Below are positions 24,601 to 39,084 of a DNA stretch of 64,000 bases, in pieces. The notes under the pieces were generated by a model that had not been told where the DNA came from, made no database searches, and saw only the letters and a program-made list of their open reading frames with translations. The DNA is from Luidia sarsii (Eukaryota > Echinodermata > Asteroidea > Paxillosida > Luidiidae), in the NCBI GenBank assembly GCA_949987565.1, contig OX465101.1, positions 23,920,543-23,984,542 of the forward strand, given 5' to 3'. The translations under genes were made by a program, and so were the position numbers. The stretch's first letter is position 1. Every line of letters starts with the position of its first letter.

Positions 24601-26212
24601 AAATGATTCTTGGATTGAGTCTCAGATATCTTGTCTTTCGATTGGATCCTCTCGAGAGCATGTCAAGCTACAGATAGGTCAATTTGCAGCTTCTGGAACG
24701 AAATAGTTTTGAGGATAATGACTAGAAGGTAAAGACCGTCTGACACATACCCCTACATGTGTTTTGTTGACAGTCGCATTGCCGGTACACTTATCAAACC
24801 GATGGCATCAGGGTACATTTGCCTGGGCGTGTTTCGGTGCAGATTTCAGGAACCTTGCTAATTCTTTCGGAAATCGATTGACTAGGCCAAGGGCTACGAT
24901 CTGAACATAGTTTAAGCTTCATGGGGTGAATATTATTGGGTGATATTTAAAAGGAGGAATTACATGTGTCTTGCCCGAGATTCTTTGCAGTGTATTGTAA
25001 GCGCGTCACAATATACTTGGCTGTGCGCCTTCGCTCAAAGAACATGACTCTTTTGCCTTGAAATGATTCTTGGATTGAGTCTCAGATATCTTGTCTTTCG
25101 ATTGGATCCTCTCGAGAGCATGTCAAGCTACAGATAGGTCAATTTTCAGCTTCTGGAACGAAATAGTTTTGAGGATAATGACTAGAAGGTAAAGACCGTC
25201 TGACACATACCCCTACATGTGTTTTGTTGACAGTCGCATTGCCGGTACACTTATCAAACCGATGGCATCAGGGTACATTTGCCTGCGCGTATTTCACTGC
25301 AGATTTCAGGTACCTTGCTAATTCTTTCGTGAATCGATTGACAAGGCCAAGGGCTACGATCTAATATAGTTTAAGCTTCATGGGGTGAATATTAAAGTGC
25401 GATATTTAGGAGGAGGCATTACATGTGTCTTGCCCGAGATTCTTTGCAGTGTATTGTAAGCGCTTCACAATATACTTGGCTGTGCGCCTTCGCTCAAAGA
25501 ACATGACTCTTTTGCCTTGAAATGATTCTTGGATTGAGTCTCAGATATCTTGTCTTTCGATTGGATCCTCTCGAGAGCATGTCAAGCTACAGATAGATCA
25601 AATTTCAGCTTCTGGAACGAAATAGTTTTGAGGATAATGACTAGAAGGTAAAGACCGTCTGACACATACCCCTACATGTGTTTTGTTGACAGTCGCATTG
25701 CCGGTACACTTATCAAACCGATGGCATCAGGGTACATTTGCCTGCGCGTATTTTACTGCAGATTTCAGGTACCTTGCTAATTCTTTCGTGAATCGATTGA
25801 CAAGGCCAAGGGCTACGATCTGAATATAGTTTAAGCTTCATGGGGTGAATATTAAAGGGCGATATTTAGGAGGAGGCATTACATGTGTCTTGCCGGAGAT
25901 TCTTTGCAGTTTATTGTAAGCGCGTCACAATATACTTGGCTGTGCGCCTTCGCTCAAAGAACATGACTCTTTTGCCTTGAAATGATTCTTGGATTGAGTC
26001 TCAGATATCTTGTCTTTCGATTGGATCCTCTCGAGAGCATGTCAAGCTACAGATAGGTCAATTTTCAGCTTCTGGAACGAAATAGTTTTGAGGATAATGA
26101 CTAGAATGTAAAGACCGTCTGACACATACCCCTACATGTGTTTTGTTGACGGTCGCATTGCCAGTACACTTATCAAACCGATGGCATCAGGGTACATTTG
26201 CCTGGGCGTGTT

Positions 26213-26672
26213 TCGGTGCAGATTTCAGGTACCTTGCTAATTCTTTCGTGAATCGATTGACAAGGCCAAGGGCTACGATCTGAATATAGTTTAAGCTTCA
26301 TGGGGTGAATATTATTGGGTGATATTTAAAAGGAGGCATTACATGTGTCTTGCCCGAGATTCTTTGCAGTGTATTGTAAGCGCGTCACAATATACTTGGC
26401 TGTGCGCCTTCGCTCAAAGAACATGACTCTTTTGCCTTGAAATGATTCTTGGATTGAGTCTCAGATATCTTGTCTTTCGATTGGATCCTCTCGAGAGCAT
26501 GTCAAGCTACAGATAGGTCAATTTTCAGCTTCTGGAACGAAATAGTTTTGAGGATAATGACTAGAAGGTAAAGACCGTCTGACACATACCCCTACATGTG
26601 TTTTGTTGACAGTCGCATTGCCGGTACACTTATCAAACCGATGGCATCAGGGTACATTTGCCTGCGCGTATT
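26213..26672 (+). repeat. Hybrid unit, 'gtac' left part and 'aac' right part (unit 58)
   Basis: The first 87 bp carry the GGTAC, GTGAA, GACAAGG and GAATAT markers, and from offset 101 it switches to TATTGGGTGA and TTTAAAAG of the other class. The switch falls in the invariant stretch between about offsets 85 and 101. The same kind of hybrid occurs in units 2, 11 and 20 (461, 4601, 8741) and is duplicated as unit 82 (37246-37705). This is the expected product of unequal crossover or conversion between classes. Confidence 0.8.
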
Positions 26673-29600
26673 TCACTGCAGATTTCAGGTACCTTGCTAA
26701 TTCTTTCGTGAATCGATTGACAAGGCCAAGGGCTACGATCTAATATAGTTTAAGCTTTATGGGGTGAATATTAAAGTGCGATATTTAGGAGGAGGCATTA
26801 CATGTGTCTTGCCCGAGATTCTTTGCAGTGTATTGTAAGCGCTTCACAATATACTTGGCTGTGCGCCTTCGCTCAAAGAACATGACTCTTTTGCCTTGAA
26901 ATGATTCTTGGATTGAGTCTCAGATATCTTGTCTTTCGATTGGATCCTCTCGAGAGCATGTCAAGCTACAGATAGATCAAATTTCAGCTTCTGGAACGAA
27001 ATAGTTTTGAGGATAATGACTAGAAGGTAAAGACCGTCTGACACATACCCCTACATGTGTTTTGTTGACAGTCGCATTGCCGGTACACTTATCAAACCGA
27101 TGGCATCAGGGTACATTTGCCTGCGCGTATTTTACTGCAGATTTCAGGTACCTTGCTAATTCTTTCGTGAATCGATTGACAAGGCCAAGGGCTACGATCT
27201 GAATATAGTTTAAGCTTCATGGGGTGAATATTAAAGGGCGATATTTAGGAGGAGGCATTACATGTGTCTTGCCGGAGATTCTTTGCAGTTTATTGTAAGC
27301 GCGTCACAATATACTTGGCTGTGCGCCTTCGCTCAAAGAACATGACTCTTTTGCCTTGAAATGATTCTTGGATTGAGTCTCAGATATCTTGTCTTTCGAT
27401 TGGATCCTCTCGAGAGCATGTCAAGCTACAGATAGGTCAATTTTCAGCTTCTGGAACGAAATAGTTTTGAGGATAATGACTAGAATGTAAAGACCGTCTG
27501 ACACATACCCCTACATGTGTTTTGTTGACGGTCGCATTGCCGGTACACTTATCAAACCGATGGCATCAGGGTACATTTGCCTGGGCGTGTTTCGGTGCAG
27601 ATTTCAGGTACCTTGCTAATTCTTTCGTGAATCGATTGACAAGGCCAAGGGCTACGATCTGAATATAGTTTAAGCTTCATGGGGTGAATATTAAAGGGCG
27701 ATATTTAGGAGGAGGCATTACATGTGTCTTGCCCGAGATTCTTTGCAGTGTATTGTAAGCGCGTCACAATATACTTGGCTGTGCGCCTTCGCTCAAAGAA
27801 CATGACTCTTTTGCCTTGAAATGATTCTTGGATTGAGTCTCAGATATCTTGTCTTTCGATTGGATCCTCTCGAGAGCATGTCAAGCTACAGATAGGTCAA
27901 TTTGCAGCTTCTGGAACGAAATAGTTTTGAGGATAATGACTAGAAGGTAAAGACCGTCTGACACATACCCCTACATGTGTTTTGTTGACAGTCGCATTGC
28001 CGGTACACTTATCAAACCGATGGCATCAGGGTACATTTGCCTGGGCGTGTTTCGGTGCAGATTTCAGGAACCTTGCTAATTCTTTCGGAAATCGATTGAC
28101 TAGGCCAAGGGCTACGATCTGAACATAGTTTAAGCTTCATGGGGTGAATATTATTGGGTGATATTTAAAAGGAGGCATTACATGTGTCTTGCCCGAGATT
28201 CTTTGCAGTGTATTGTAAGCGCGTCACAATATACTTGGCTGTGCGCCTTCGCTCAAAGAACATGACTCTTTTGCCTTGAAATGATTCTTGGATTGAGTCT
28301 CAGATATCTTGTCTTTCGATTGGATCCTCTCGAGAGCATGTCAAGCTACAGATAGGTCAATTTTCAGCTTCTGGAACGAAATAGTTTTGAGGATAATGAC
28401 TAGAAGGTAAAGACCGTCTGACACATACCCCTACATGTGTTTTGTTGACAGTCGCATTGCCGGTACACTTATCAAACCGATGGCATCAGGGTACATTTGC
28501 CTGCGCGTATTTCACTGCAGATTTCAGGTACCTTGCTAATTCTTTCGTGAATCGATTGACAAGGCCAAGGGCTACGATCTAATATAGTTTAAGCTTCATG
28601 GGGTGAATATTAAAGTGCGATATTTAGGAGGAGGCATTACATGTGTCTTGCCCGAGATTCTTTGCAGTGTATTGTAAGCGCTTCACAATATACTTGGCTG
28701 TGCGCCTTCGCTCAAAGAACATGACTCTTTTGCCTTGAAATGATTCTTGGATTGAGTCTCAGATATCTTGTCTTTCGATTGGATCCTCTCGAGAGCATGT
28801 CAAGCTACAGATAGATCAAATTTCAGCTTCTGGAACGAAATAGTTTTGAGGATAATGACTAGAAGGTAAAGACCGTCTGACACATACCCCTACATGTGTT
28901 TTGTTGACAGTCGCATTGCCGGTACACTTATCAAACCGATGGCATCAGGGTACATTTGCCTGCGCGTATTTTACTGCAGATTTCAGGTACCTTGCTAATT
29001 CTTTCGTGAATCGATTGACAAGGCCAAGGGCTACGATCTGAATATAGTTTAAGCTTCATGGGGTGAATATTAAAGGGCGATATTTAGGAGGAGGCATTAC
29101 ATGTGTCTTGCCGGAGATTCTTTGCAGTTTATTGTAAGCGCGTCACAATATACTTGGCTGTGCGCCTTCGCTCAAAGAACATGACTCTTTTGCCTTGAAA
29201 TGATTCTTGGATTGAGTCTCAGATATCTTGTCTTTCGATTGGATCCTCTCGAGAGCATGTCAAGCTACAGATAGGTCAATTTTCAGCTTCTGGAACGAAA
29301 TAGTTTTGAGGATAATGACTAGAATGTAAAGACCGTCTGACACATACCCCTACATGTGTTTTGTTGACGGTCGCATTGCCGGTACACTTATCAAACCGAT
29401 GGCATCAGGGTACATTTGCCTGGGCGTGTTTCGGTGCAGATTTCAGGTACCTTGCTAATTCTTTCGTGAATCGATTGACAAGGCCAAGGGCTACGATCTG
29501 AATATAGTTTAAGCTTCATGGGGTGAATATTAAAGTGCGATATTTAGGAGGAGGCATTACATGTGTCTTGCCCGAGATTCTTTGCAGTGTATTGTAAGCG

Positions 29601-32190
29601 CTTCACAATATACTTGGCTGTGCGCCTTCGCTCAAAGAACATGACTCTTTTGCCTTGAAATGATTCTTGGATTGAGTCTCAGATATCTTGTCTTTCGATT
29701 GGATCCTCTCGAGAGCATGTCAAGCTACAGATAGGTCAATTTTCAGCTGCTGGAACGAAATAGTTTTTAGGATAATGACTAGAAGGTAAAGACCGTCTGA
29801 CACATACCCCTACATGTGTTTTGTTGACAGTCGCATTGCCGGTACACTTATCAAACCGATGGCATCAGGGTACATTTGCCTGGGCGTGTTTCGGTGCAGA
29901 TTTCAGGTACCTTGCTAATTCTTTCGTGAATCGATTGACAAGGCCAAGAGCTACGATCTGAATATAGTTTAAGATTCATGGGGTGAATATTAAAGGGCGA
30001 TATTTAGGAGGAGGCATTACATGTGTCTTGCCCGAGATTCTTTGCAGTGTATTGTAAGCGCGTCACAATATACTTGGCTGTGCGCCTTCGCTCAAAGAAC
30101 ATGACTCTTTTGCCTTGAAATGATTCTTGGATTGAGTCTCAGATATCTTGTCTTTCGATTGGATCCTCTCGAGAGCATGTCAAGCTACAGATAGGTCAAT
30201 TTTCAGCTTCTGGAACGAAATAGTTTTGAGGATAATGACTAGAAGGTAAAGACCGTCTGACACATACCCCTACATGTGTTTTGTTGACAGTCGCATTGCC
30301 GGTACACTTATCAAACCGATGGCATCAGGGTACATTTGCCTGCGCGTATTTCACTGCAGATTTCAGGTACCTTGCTAATTCTTTCGTGAATCGATTGACA
30401 AGGCCAAGGGCTACGATCTGAATATAGTTTAAGCTTCATGGGGTGAATATTAAAGGGCGATATTTAGGAGGAGGCATTACATGTGTCTTGCCGGAGATTC
30501 TTTGCAGTTTATTGTAAGCGCGTCACAATATACTTGGCTGTGCGCCTTCGCTCAAAGAACATGACTCTTTTGCCTTGAAATGATTCTTGGATTGAGTCTC
30601 AGATATCTTGTCTTTCGATTGGATCCTCTCGAGAGCATGTCAAGCTACAGATAGGTCAATTTTCAGCTTCTGGAACGAAATAGTTTTGAGGATAATGACT
30701 AGAATGTAAAGACCGTCTGACACATACCCCTACATGTGTTTTGTTGACGGTCGCATTGCCGGTACACTTATCAAACCGATGGCATCAGGGTACATTTGCC
30801 TGGGCGTGTTTCGGTGCAGATTTCAGGTACCTTGCTAATTCTTTCGTGAATCGATTGACAAGGCCAAGGGCTACGATCTGAATATAGTTTAAGCTTCATG
30901 GGGTGAATATTAAAGGGCGATATTTAGGAGGAGGCATTACATGTGTCTTGCCCGAGATTCTTTGCAATGTATTTTAAGCGCGTCACAATATACTTGGCTG
31001 TGCGCCTTCGCTCAAAGAACATGACTCTTTTGCCTTGAAATGATTCTTGGATTGAGTCTCAGATATCTTGTCTTTCGATTGGATCCTCTCGAGAGCATGT
31101 CAAGCTACAGATAGGTCAATTTTCAGCTGCTGGAACGAAATAGTTTTTAGGATAATGACTAGAAGGTAAAGACCGTCTGACACATACCCCTACATGTGTT
31201 TTGTTGACAGTCGCATTGCCGGTACACTTATCAAACCGATGGCATCAGGGTACATTTGCCTGGGCGTGTTTCGGTGCAGATTTCAGGTACCTTGCTAATT
31301 CTTTCGTGAATCGATTGACAAGGCCAAGAGCTACGATCTGAATATAGTTTAAGATTCATGGGGTGAATATTAAAGGGCGATATTTAGGAGGAGGCATTAC
31401 ATGTGTCTTGCCCGAGATTCTTTGCAGTGTATTGTAAGCGCGTCACAATATACTTGGCTGTGCGCCTTCGCTCAAAGAACATGACTCTTTTGCCTTGAAA
31501 TGATTCTTGGATTGAGTCTCAGATATCTTGTCTTTCGATTGGATCCTCTCGAGAGCATGTCAAGCTACAGATAGGTCAATTTGCAGCTTCTGGAACGAAA
31601 TAGTTTTGAGGATAATGACTAGAAGGTAAAGACCGTCTGACACATACCCCTACATGTGTTTTGTTGACAGTCGCATTGCCGGTACACTTATCAAACCGAT
31701 GGCATCAGGGTACATTTGCCTGGGCGTGTTTCGGTGCAGATTTCAGGAACCTTGCTAATTCTTTCGGAAATCGATTGACTAGGCCAAGGGCTACGATCTG
31801 AACATAGTTTAAGCTTCATGGGGTGAATATTATTGGGTGATATTTAAAAGGAGGCATTACATGTGTCTTGCCCGAGATTCTTTGCAGTGTATTGTAAGCG
31901 CGTCACAATATACTTGGCTGTGCGCCTTCGCTCAAAGAACATGACTCTTTTGCCTTGAAATGATTCTTGGATTGAGTCTCAGATATCTTGTCTTTCGATT
32001 GGATCCTCTCGAGAGCATGTCAAGCTACAGATAGGTCAATTTTCAGCTTCTGGAACGAAATAGTTTTGAGGATAATGACTAGAAGGTAAAGACCGTCTGA
32101 CACATACCCCTACATGTGTTTTGTTGACAGTCGCATTGCCGGTACACTTATCAAACCGATGGCATCAGGGTACATTTGCCTGCGCGTATT

Positions 32191-32647
32191 TCACTGCAGA
32201 TTTCAGGTACCTTGCTAATTCTTTCGTAAAGATTGACAAGGCCAAGGGCTACGATCTAATATAGTTTAAGCTTCATGGGGTGAATATTAAAGTGCGATAT
32301 TTAGGAGGAGGCATTACATGTGTCTTGCCCGAGATTCTTTGCAGTGTATTGTAAGCGCTTCACAATATACTTGGCTGTGCGCCTTCGCTCAAAGAACATG
32401 ACTCTTTTGCCTTGAAATGATTCTTGGATTGAGTCTCAGATATCTTGTCTTTCGATTGGATCCTCTCGAGAGCATGTCAAGCTACAGATAGATCAAATTT
32501 CAGCTTCTGGAACGAAATAGTTTTGAGGATAATGACTAGAAGGTAAAGACCGTCTGACACATACCCCTACATGTGTTTTGTTGACAGTCGCATTGCCGGT
32601 ACACTTATCAAACCGATGGCATCAGGGTACATTTGCCTGCGCGTATT
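32191..32647 (+). repeat. 457 bp unit, second copy (unit 71)
   Basis: Identical in its marker deletions to unit 47: CGTAAAGATTGAC near 32225 and CTAATAT near 32257. It sits at the same place in copy B of the 24-unit HOR. Confidence 0.9.
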
Positions 32648-35600
32648 TTACTGCAGATTTCAGGTACCTTGCTAATTCTTTCGTGAATCGATTGACAAGG
32701 CCAAGGGCTACGATCTGAATATAGTTTAAGCTTCATGGGGTGAATATTAAAGGGCGATATTTAGGAGGAGGCATTACATGTGTCTTGCCGGAGATTCTTT
32801 GCAGTTTATTGTAAGCGCGTCACAATATACTTGGCTGTGCGCCTTCGCTCAAAGAACATGACTCTTTTGCCTTGAAATGATTCTTGGATTGAGTCTCAGA
32901 TATCTTGTCTTTCGATTGGATCCTCTCGAGAGCATGTCAAGCTACAGATAGGTCAATTTTCAGCTGCTGGAACGAAATAGTTTTTAGGATAATGACTAGA
33001 AGGTAAAGACCGTCTGACACATACCCCTACATGTGTTTTGTTGACAGTCGCATTGCCGGTACACTTATCAAACCGATGGCATCAGGGTACATTTGCCTGG
33101 GCGTGTTTCGGTGCAGATTTCAGGTACCTTGCTAATTCTTTCGTGAATCGATTGACAAGGCCAAGGGCTACGATCTGAATATAGTTTAAGCTTCATGGGG
33201 TGAATATTAAAGGGCGATATTTAGGAGGAGGCATTACATGTGTCTTGCCCGAGATTCTTTGCAGTGTATTTTAAGCGCGTCACAATATACTTGGCTGTGC
33301 GCCTTCGCTCAAAGAACATGACTCTTTTGCCTTGAAATGATTCTTGGATTGAGTCTCAGATATCTTGTCTTTCGATTGGATCCTCTCGAGAGCATGTCAA
33401 GCTACAGATAGGTCAATTTTCAGCTGCTGGAACGAAATAGTTTTTAGGATAATGACTAGAAGGTAAAGACCGTCTGACACATACCCCTACATGTGTTTTG
33501 TTGACAGTCGCATTGCCGGTACACTTATCAAACCGATGGCATCAGGGTACATTTGCCTGGGCGTGTTTCGGTGCAGATTTCAGGTACCTTGCTAATTCTT
33601 TCGTGAATCGATTGACAAGGCCAAGAGCTACGATCTGAATATAGTTTAAGATTCATGGGGTGAATATTAAAGGGCGATATTTAGGAGGAGGCATTACATG
33701 TGTCTTGCCCGAGATTCTTTGCAGTGTATTGTAAGCGCGTCACAATATACTTGGCTGTGCGCCTTCGCTCAAAGAACATGACTCTTTTGCCTTGAAATGA
33801 TTCTTGGATTGAGTCTCAGATATCTTGTCTTTCGATTGGATCCTCTCGAGAGCATGTCAAGCTACAGATAGGTCAATTTGCAGCTTCTGGAACGAAATAG
33901 TTTTGAGGATAATGACTAGAAGGTAAAGACCGTCTGACACATACCCCTACATGTGTTTTGTTGACAGTCGCATTGCCGGTACACTTATCAAACCGATGGC
34001 ATCAGGGTACATTTGCCTGGGCGTGTTTCGGTGCAGATTTCAGGAACCTTGCTAATTCTTTCGGAAATCGATTGACTAGGCCAAGGGCTACGATCTGAAC
34101 ATAGTTTAAGCTTCATGGGGTGAATATTATTGGGTGATATTTAAAAGGAGGCATTACATGTGTCTTGCCCGAGATTCTTTGCAGTGTATTGTAAGCGCGT
34201 CACAATATACTTGGCTGTGCGCCTTCGCTCAAAGAACATGACTCTTTTGCCTTGAAATGATTCTTGGATTGAGTCTCAGATATCTTGTCTTTCGATTGGA
34301 TCCTCTCGAGAGCATGTCAAGCTACAGATAGGTCAATTTTCAGCTTCTGGAACGAAATAGTTTTGAGGATAATGACTAGAAGGTAAAGACCGTCTGACAC
34401 ATACCCCTACATGTGTTTTGTTGACAGTCGCATTGCCGGTACACTTATCAAACCGATGGCATCAGGGTACATTTGCCTGCGCGTATTTCACTGCAGATTT
34501 CAGGTACCTTGCTAATTCTTTCGTGAATCGATTGACAAGGCCAAGGGCTACGATCTAATATAGTTTAAGCTTCATGGGGTGAATATTAAAGTGCGATATT
34601 TAGGAGGAGGCATTACATGTGTCTTGCCGGAGATTCTTTGCAGTTTATTGTAAGCGCGTCACAATATACTTGGCTGTGCGCCTTCGCTCAAAGAACATGA
34701 CTCTTTTGCCTTGAAATGATTCTTGGATTGAGTCTCAGATATCTTGTCTTTCGATTGGATCCTCTCGAGAGCATGTCAAGCTACAGATAGATCAAATTTC
34801 AGCTTCTGGAACGAAATAGTTTTGAGGATAATGACTAGAATGTAAAGACCGTCTGACACATACCCCTACATGTGTTTTGTTGACGGTCGCATTGCCGGTA
34901 CACTTATCAAACCGATGGCATCAGGGTACATTTGCCTGGGCGTGTTTCGGTGCAGATTTCAGGTACCTTGCTAATTCTTTCGTGAATCGATTGACAAGGC
35001 CAAGGGCTACGATCTGAATATAGTTTAAGCTTCATGGGGTGAATATTAAAGGGCGATATTTAGGAGGAGGCATTACATGTGTCTTGCCCGAGATTCTTTG
35101 CAGTGTATTGTAAGCGCGTCACAATATACTTGGCTGTGCGCCTTCGCTCAAAGAACATGACTCTTTTGCCTTGAAATGATTCTTGGATTGAGTCTCAGAT
35201 ATCTTGTCTTTCGATTGGATCCTCTCGAGAGCATGTCAAGCTACAGATAGATCAATTTTCAGCTGCTGGAACGAAATAGTTTTTAGGATAATGACTAGAA
35301 GGTAAAGACCGTCTGACACATACCCCTACATGTGTTTTGTTGACAGTCGCATTGCCGGTACACTTATCAAACCGATGGCATCAGGGTACATTTGCCTGGG
35401 CGTGTTTCGGTGCAGATTTCAGGTACCTTGCTAATTCTTTCGTGAATCGATTGACAAGGCCAAGAGCTACGATCTGAATATAGTTTAAGATTCATGGGGT
35501 GAATATTAAAGGGCGATATTTAGGAGGAGGCATTACATGTGTCTTGCCCGAGATTCTTTGCAGTGTATTGTAAGCGCGTCACAATATACTTGGCTGTGCG

Positions 35601-37245
35601 CCTTCGCTCAAAGAACATGACTCTTTTGCCTTGAAATGATTCTTGGATTGAGTCTCAGATATCTTGTCTTTCGATTGGATCCTCTCGAGAGCATGTCAAG
35701 CTACAGATAGGTCAATTTGCAGCTTCTGGAACGAAATAGTTTTGAGGATAATGACTAGAAGGTAAAGACCGTCTGACACATACCCCTACATGTGTTTTGT
35801 TGACAGTCGCATTGCCGGTACACTTATCAAACCGATGGCATCAGGGTACATTTGCCTGGGCGTGTTTCGGTGCAGATTTCAGGAACCTTGCTAATTCTTT
35901 CGGAAATCGATTGACTAGGCCAAGGGCTACGATCTGAACATAGTTTAAGCTTCATGGGGTGAATATTATTGGGTGATATTTAAAAGGAGGAATTACATGT
36001 GTCTTGCCCGAGATTCTTTGCAGTGTATTGTAAGCGCGTCACAATATACTTGGCTGTGCGCCTTCGCTCAAAGAACATGACTCTTTTGCCTTGAAATGAT
36101 TCTTGGATTGAGTCTCAGATATCTTGTCTTTCGATTGGATCCTCTCGAGAGCATGTCAAGCTACAGATAGGTCAATTTTCAGCTTCTGGAACGAAATAGT
36201 TTTGAGGATAATGACTAGAAGGTAAAGACCGTCTGACACATACCCCTACATGTGTTTTGTTGACAGTCGCATTGCCGGTACACTTATCAAACCGATGGCA
36301 TCAGGGTACATTTGCCTGCGCGTATTTCACTGCAGATTTCAGGTACCTTGCTAATTCTTTCGTGAATCGATTGACAAGGCCAAGGGCTACGATCTAATAT
36401 AGTTTAAGCTTCATGGGGTGAATATTAAAGTGCGATATTTAGGAGGAGGCATTACATGTGTCTTGCCCGAGATTCTTTGCAGTGTATTGTAAGCGCTTCA
36501 CAATATACTTGGCTGTGCGCCTTCGCTCAAAGAACATGACTCTTTTGCCTTGAAATGATTCTTGGATTGAGTCTCAGATATCTTGTCTTTCGATTGGATC
36601 CTCTCGAGAGCATGTCAAGCTACAGATAGATCAAATTTCAGCTTCTGGAACGAAATAGTTTTGAGGATAATGACTAGAAGGTAAAGACCGTCTGACACAT
36701 ACCCCTACATGTGTTTTGTTGACAGTCGCATTGCCGGTACACTTATCAAACCGATGGCATCAGGGTACATTTGCCTGCGCGTATTTTACTGCAGATTTCA
36801 GGTACCTTGCTAATTCTTTCGTGAATCGATTGACAAGGCCAAGGGCTACGATCTGAATATAGTTTAAGCTTCATGGGGTGAATATTAAAGGGCGATATTT
36901 AGGAGGAGGCATTACATGTGTCTTGCCGGAGATTCTTTGCAGTTTATTGTAAGCGCGTCACAATATACTTGGCTGTGCGCCTTCGCTCAAAGAACATGAC
37001 TCTTTTGCCTTGAAATGATTCTTGGATTGAGTCTCAGATATCTTGTCTTTCGATTGGATCCTCTCGAGAGCATGTCAAGCTACAGATAGGTCAATTTTCA
37101 GCTTCTGGAACGAAATAGTTTTGAGGATAATGACTAGAATGTAAAGACCGTCTGACACATACCCCTACATGTGTTTTGTTGACGGTCGCATTGCCAGTAC
37201 ACTTATCAAACCGATGGCATCAGGGTACATTTGCCTGGGCGTGTT

Positions 37246-37705
37246 TCGGTGCAGATTTCAGGTACCTTGCTAATTCTTTCGTGAATCGATTGACAAGGCC
37301 AAGGGCTACGATCTGAATATAGTTTAAGCTTCATGGGGTGAATATTATTGGGTGATATTTAAAAGGAGGCATTACATGTGTCTTGCCCGAGATTCTTTGC
37401 AGTGTATTGTAAGCGCGTCACAATATACTTGGCTGTGCGCCTTCGCTCAAAGAACATGACTCTTTTGCCTTGAAATGATTCTTGGATTGAGTCTCAGATA
37501 TCTTGTCTTTCGATTGGATCCTCTCGAGAGCATGTCAAGCTACAGATAGGTCAATTTTCAGCTTCTGGAACGAAATAGTTTTGAGGATAATGACTAGAAG
37601 GTAAAGACCGTCTGACACATACCCCTACATGTGTTTTGTTGACAGTCGCATTGCCGGTACACTTATCAAACCGATGGCATCAGGGTACATTTGCCTGCGC
37701 GTATT
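37246..37705 (+). repeat. Hybrid unit, HOR III copy B (unit 82)
   Basis: Same marker combination as unit 58, 11,033 bp upstream; copied with the HOR rather than formed independently. Confidence 0.85.
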
Positions 37706-39084
37706 TCACTGCAGATTTCAGGTACCTTGCTAATTCTTTCGTGAATCGATTGACAAGGCCAAGGGCTACGATCTAATATAGTTTAAGCTTTATGGGGTGA
37801 ATATTAAAGTGCGATATTTAGGAGGAGGCATTACATGTGTCTTGCCCGAGATTCTTTGCAGTGTATTGTAAGCGCTTCACAATATACTTGGCTGTGCGCC
37901 TTCGCTCAAAGAACATGACTCTTTTGCCTTGAAATGATTCTTGGATTGAGTCTCAGATATCTTGTCTTTCGATTGGATCCTCTCGAGAGCATGTCAAGCT
38001 ACAGATAGATCAAATTTCAGCTTCTGGAACGAAATAGTTTTGAGGATAATGACTAGAAGGTAAAGACCGTCTGACACATACCCCTACATGTGTTTTGTTG
38101 ACAGTCGCATTGCCGGTACACTTATCAAACCGATGGCATCAGGGTACATTTGCCTGCGCGTATTTTACTGCAGATTTCAGGTACCTTGCTAATTCTTTCG
38201 TGAATCGATTGACAAGGCCAAGGGCTACGATCTGAATATAGTTTAAGCTTCATGGGGTGAATATTAAAGGGCGATATTTAGGAGGAGGCATTACATGTGT
38301 CTTGCCGGAGATTCTTTGCAGTTTATTGTAAGCGCGTCACAATATACTTGGCTGTGCGCCTTCGCTCAAAGAACATGACTCTTTTGCCTTGAAATGATTC
38401 TTGGATTGAGTCTCAGATATCTTGTCTTTCGATTGGATCCTCTCGAGAGCATGTCAAGCTACAGATAGGTCAATTTTCAGCTTCTGGAACGAAATAGTTT
38501 TGAGGATAATGACTAGAATGTAAAGACCGTCTGACACATACCCCTACATGTGTTTTGTTGACGGTCGCATTGCCGGTACACTTATCAAACCGATGGCATC
38601 AGGGTACATTTGCCTGGGCGTGTTTCGGTGCAGATTTCAGGTACCTTGCTAATTCTTTCGTGAATCGATTGACAAGGCCAAGGGCTACGATCTGAATATA
38701 GTTTAAGCTTCATGGGGTGAATATTAAAGGGCGATATTTAGGAGGAGGCATTACATGTGTCTTGCCCGAGATTCTTTGCAGTGTATTGTAAGCGCGTCAC
38801 AATATACTTGGCTGTGCGCCTTCGCTCAAAGAACATGACTCTTTTGCCTTGAAATGATTCTTGGATTGAGTCTCAGATATCTTGTCTTTCGATTGGATCC
38901 TCTCGAGAGCATGTCAAGCTACAGATAGGTCAATTTGCAGCTTCTGGAACGAAATAGTTTTGAGGATAATGACTAGAAGGTAAAGACCGTCTGACACATA
39001 CCCCTACATGTGTTTTGTTGACAGTCGCATTGCCGGTACACTTATCAAACCGATGGCATCAGGGTACATTTGCCTGGGCGTGTT

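Larger units (their letters stand above)
17019..28051. repeat. HOR family III, 24-unit repeat of 11,033 bp, copy A
   Basis: Units 38-61. The length is 24 x 460 less seven bases, because units 39, 52, 56 and 59 are 459 bp and unit 47 is 457 bp. 'aac'-type units begin sub-cycles at 17019, 20698, 22995, 24834 and (as a hybrid) 26213, giving cycles of 8, 5, 4, 3 and 4 units; in each the second unit carries the CTAATAT deletion. Rare tags include GGAGGAATTACATG at 24955, CTTTATGG at 26755 and GCCAGTAC at 26160. Similarity to copy B extends left into unit 37 as far as about 16643, where the two differ at AAGATT versus AAGCTT. Confidence 0.93.
28052..39084. repeat. HOR family III, copy B
   Basis: Units 62-85 repeat units 38-61 at a constant spacing of 11,033 bp. 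Every rare tag of copy A recurs: the TCGTAAAGATTG deletion unit (32191-32647), GGAGGAATTACATG near 35988, GCCAGTAC near 37193, CTTTATGG near 37788. I noticed no substitution between the copies over 11 kb, though this was checked by eye on variant sites rather than base by base. Confidence 0.92.
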
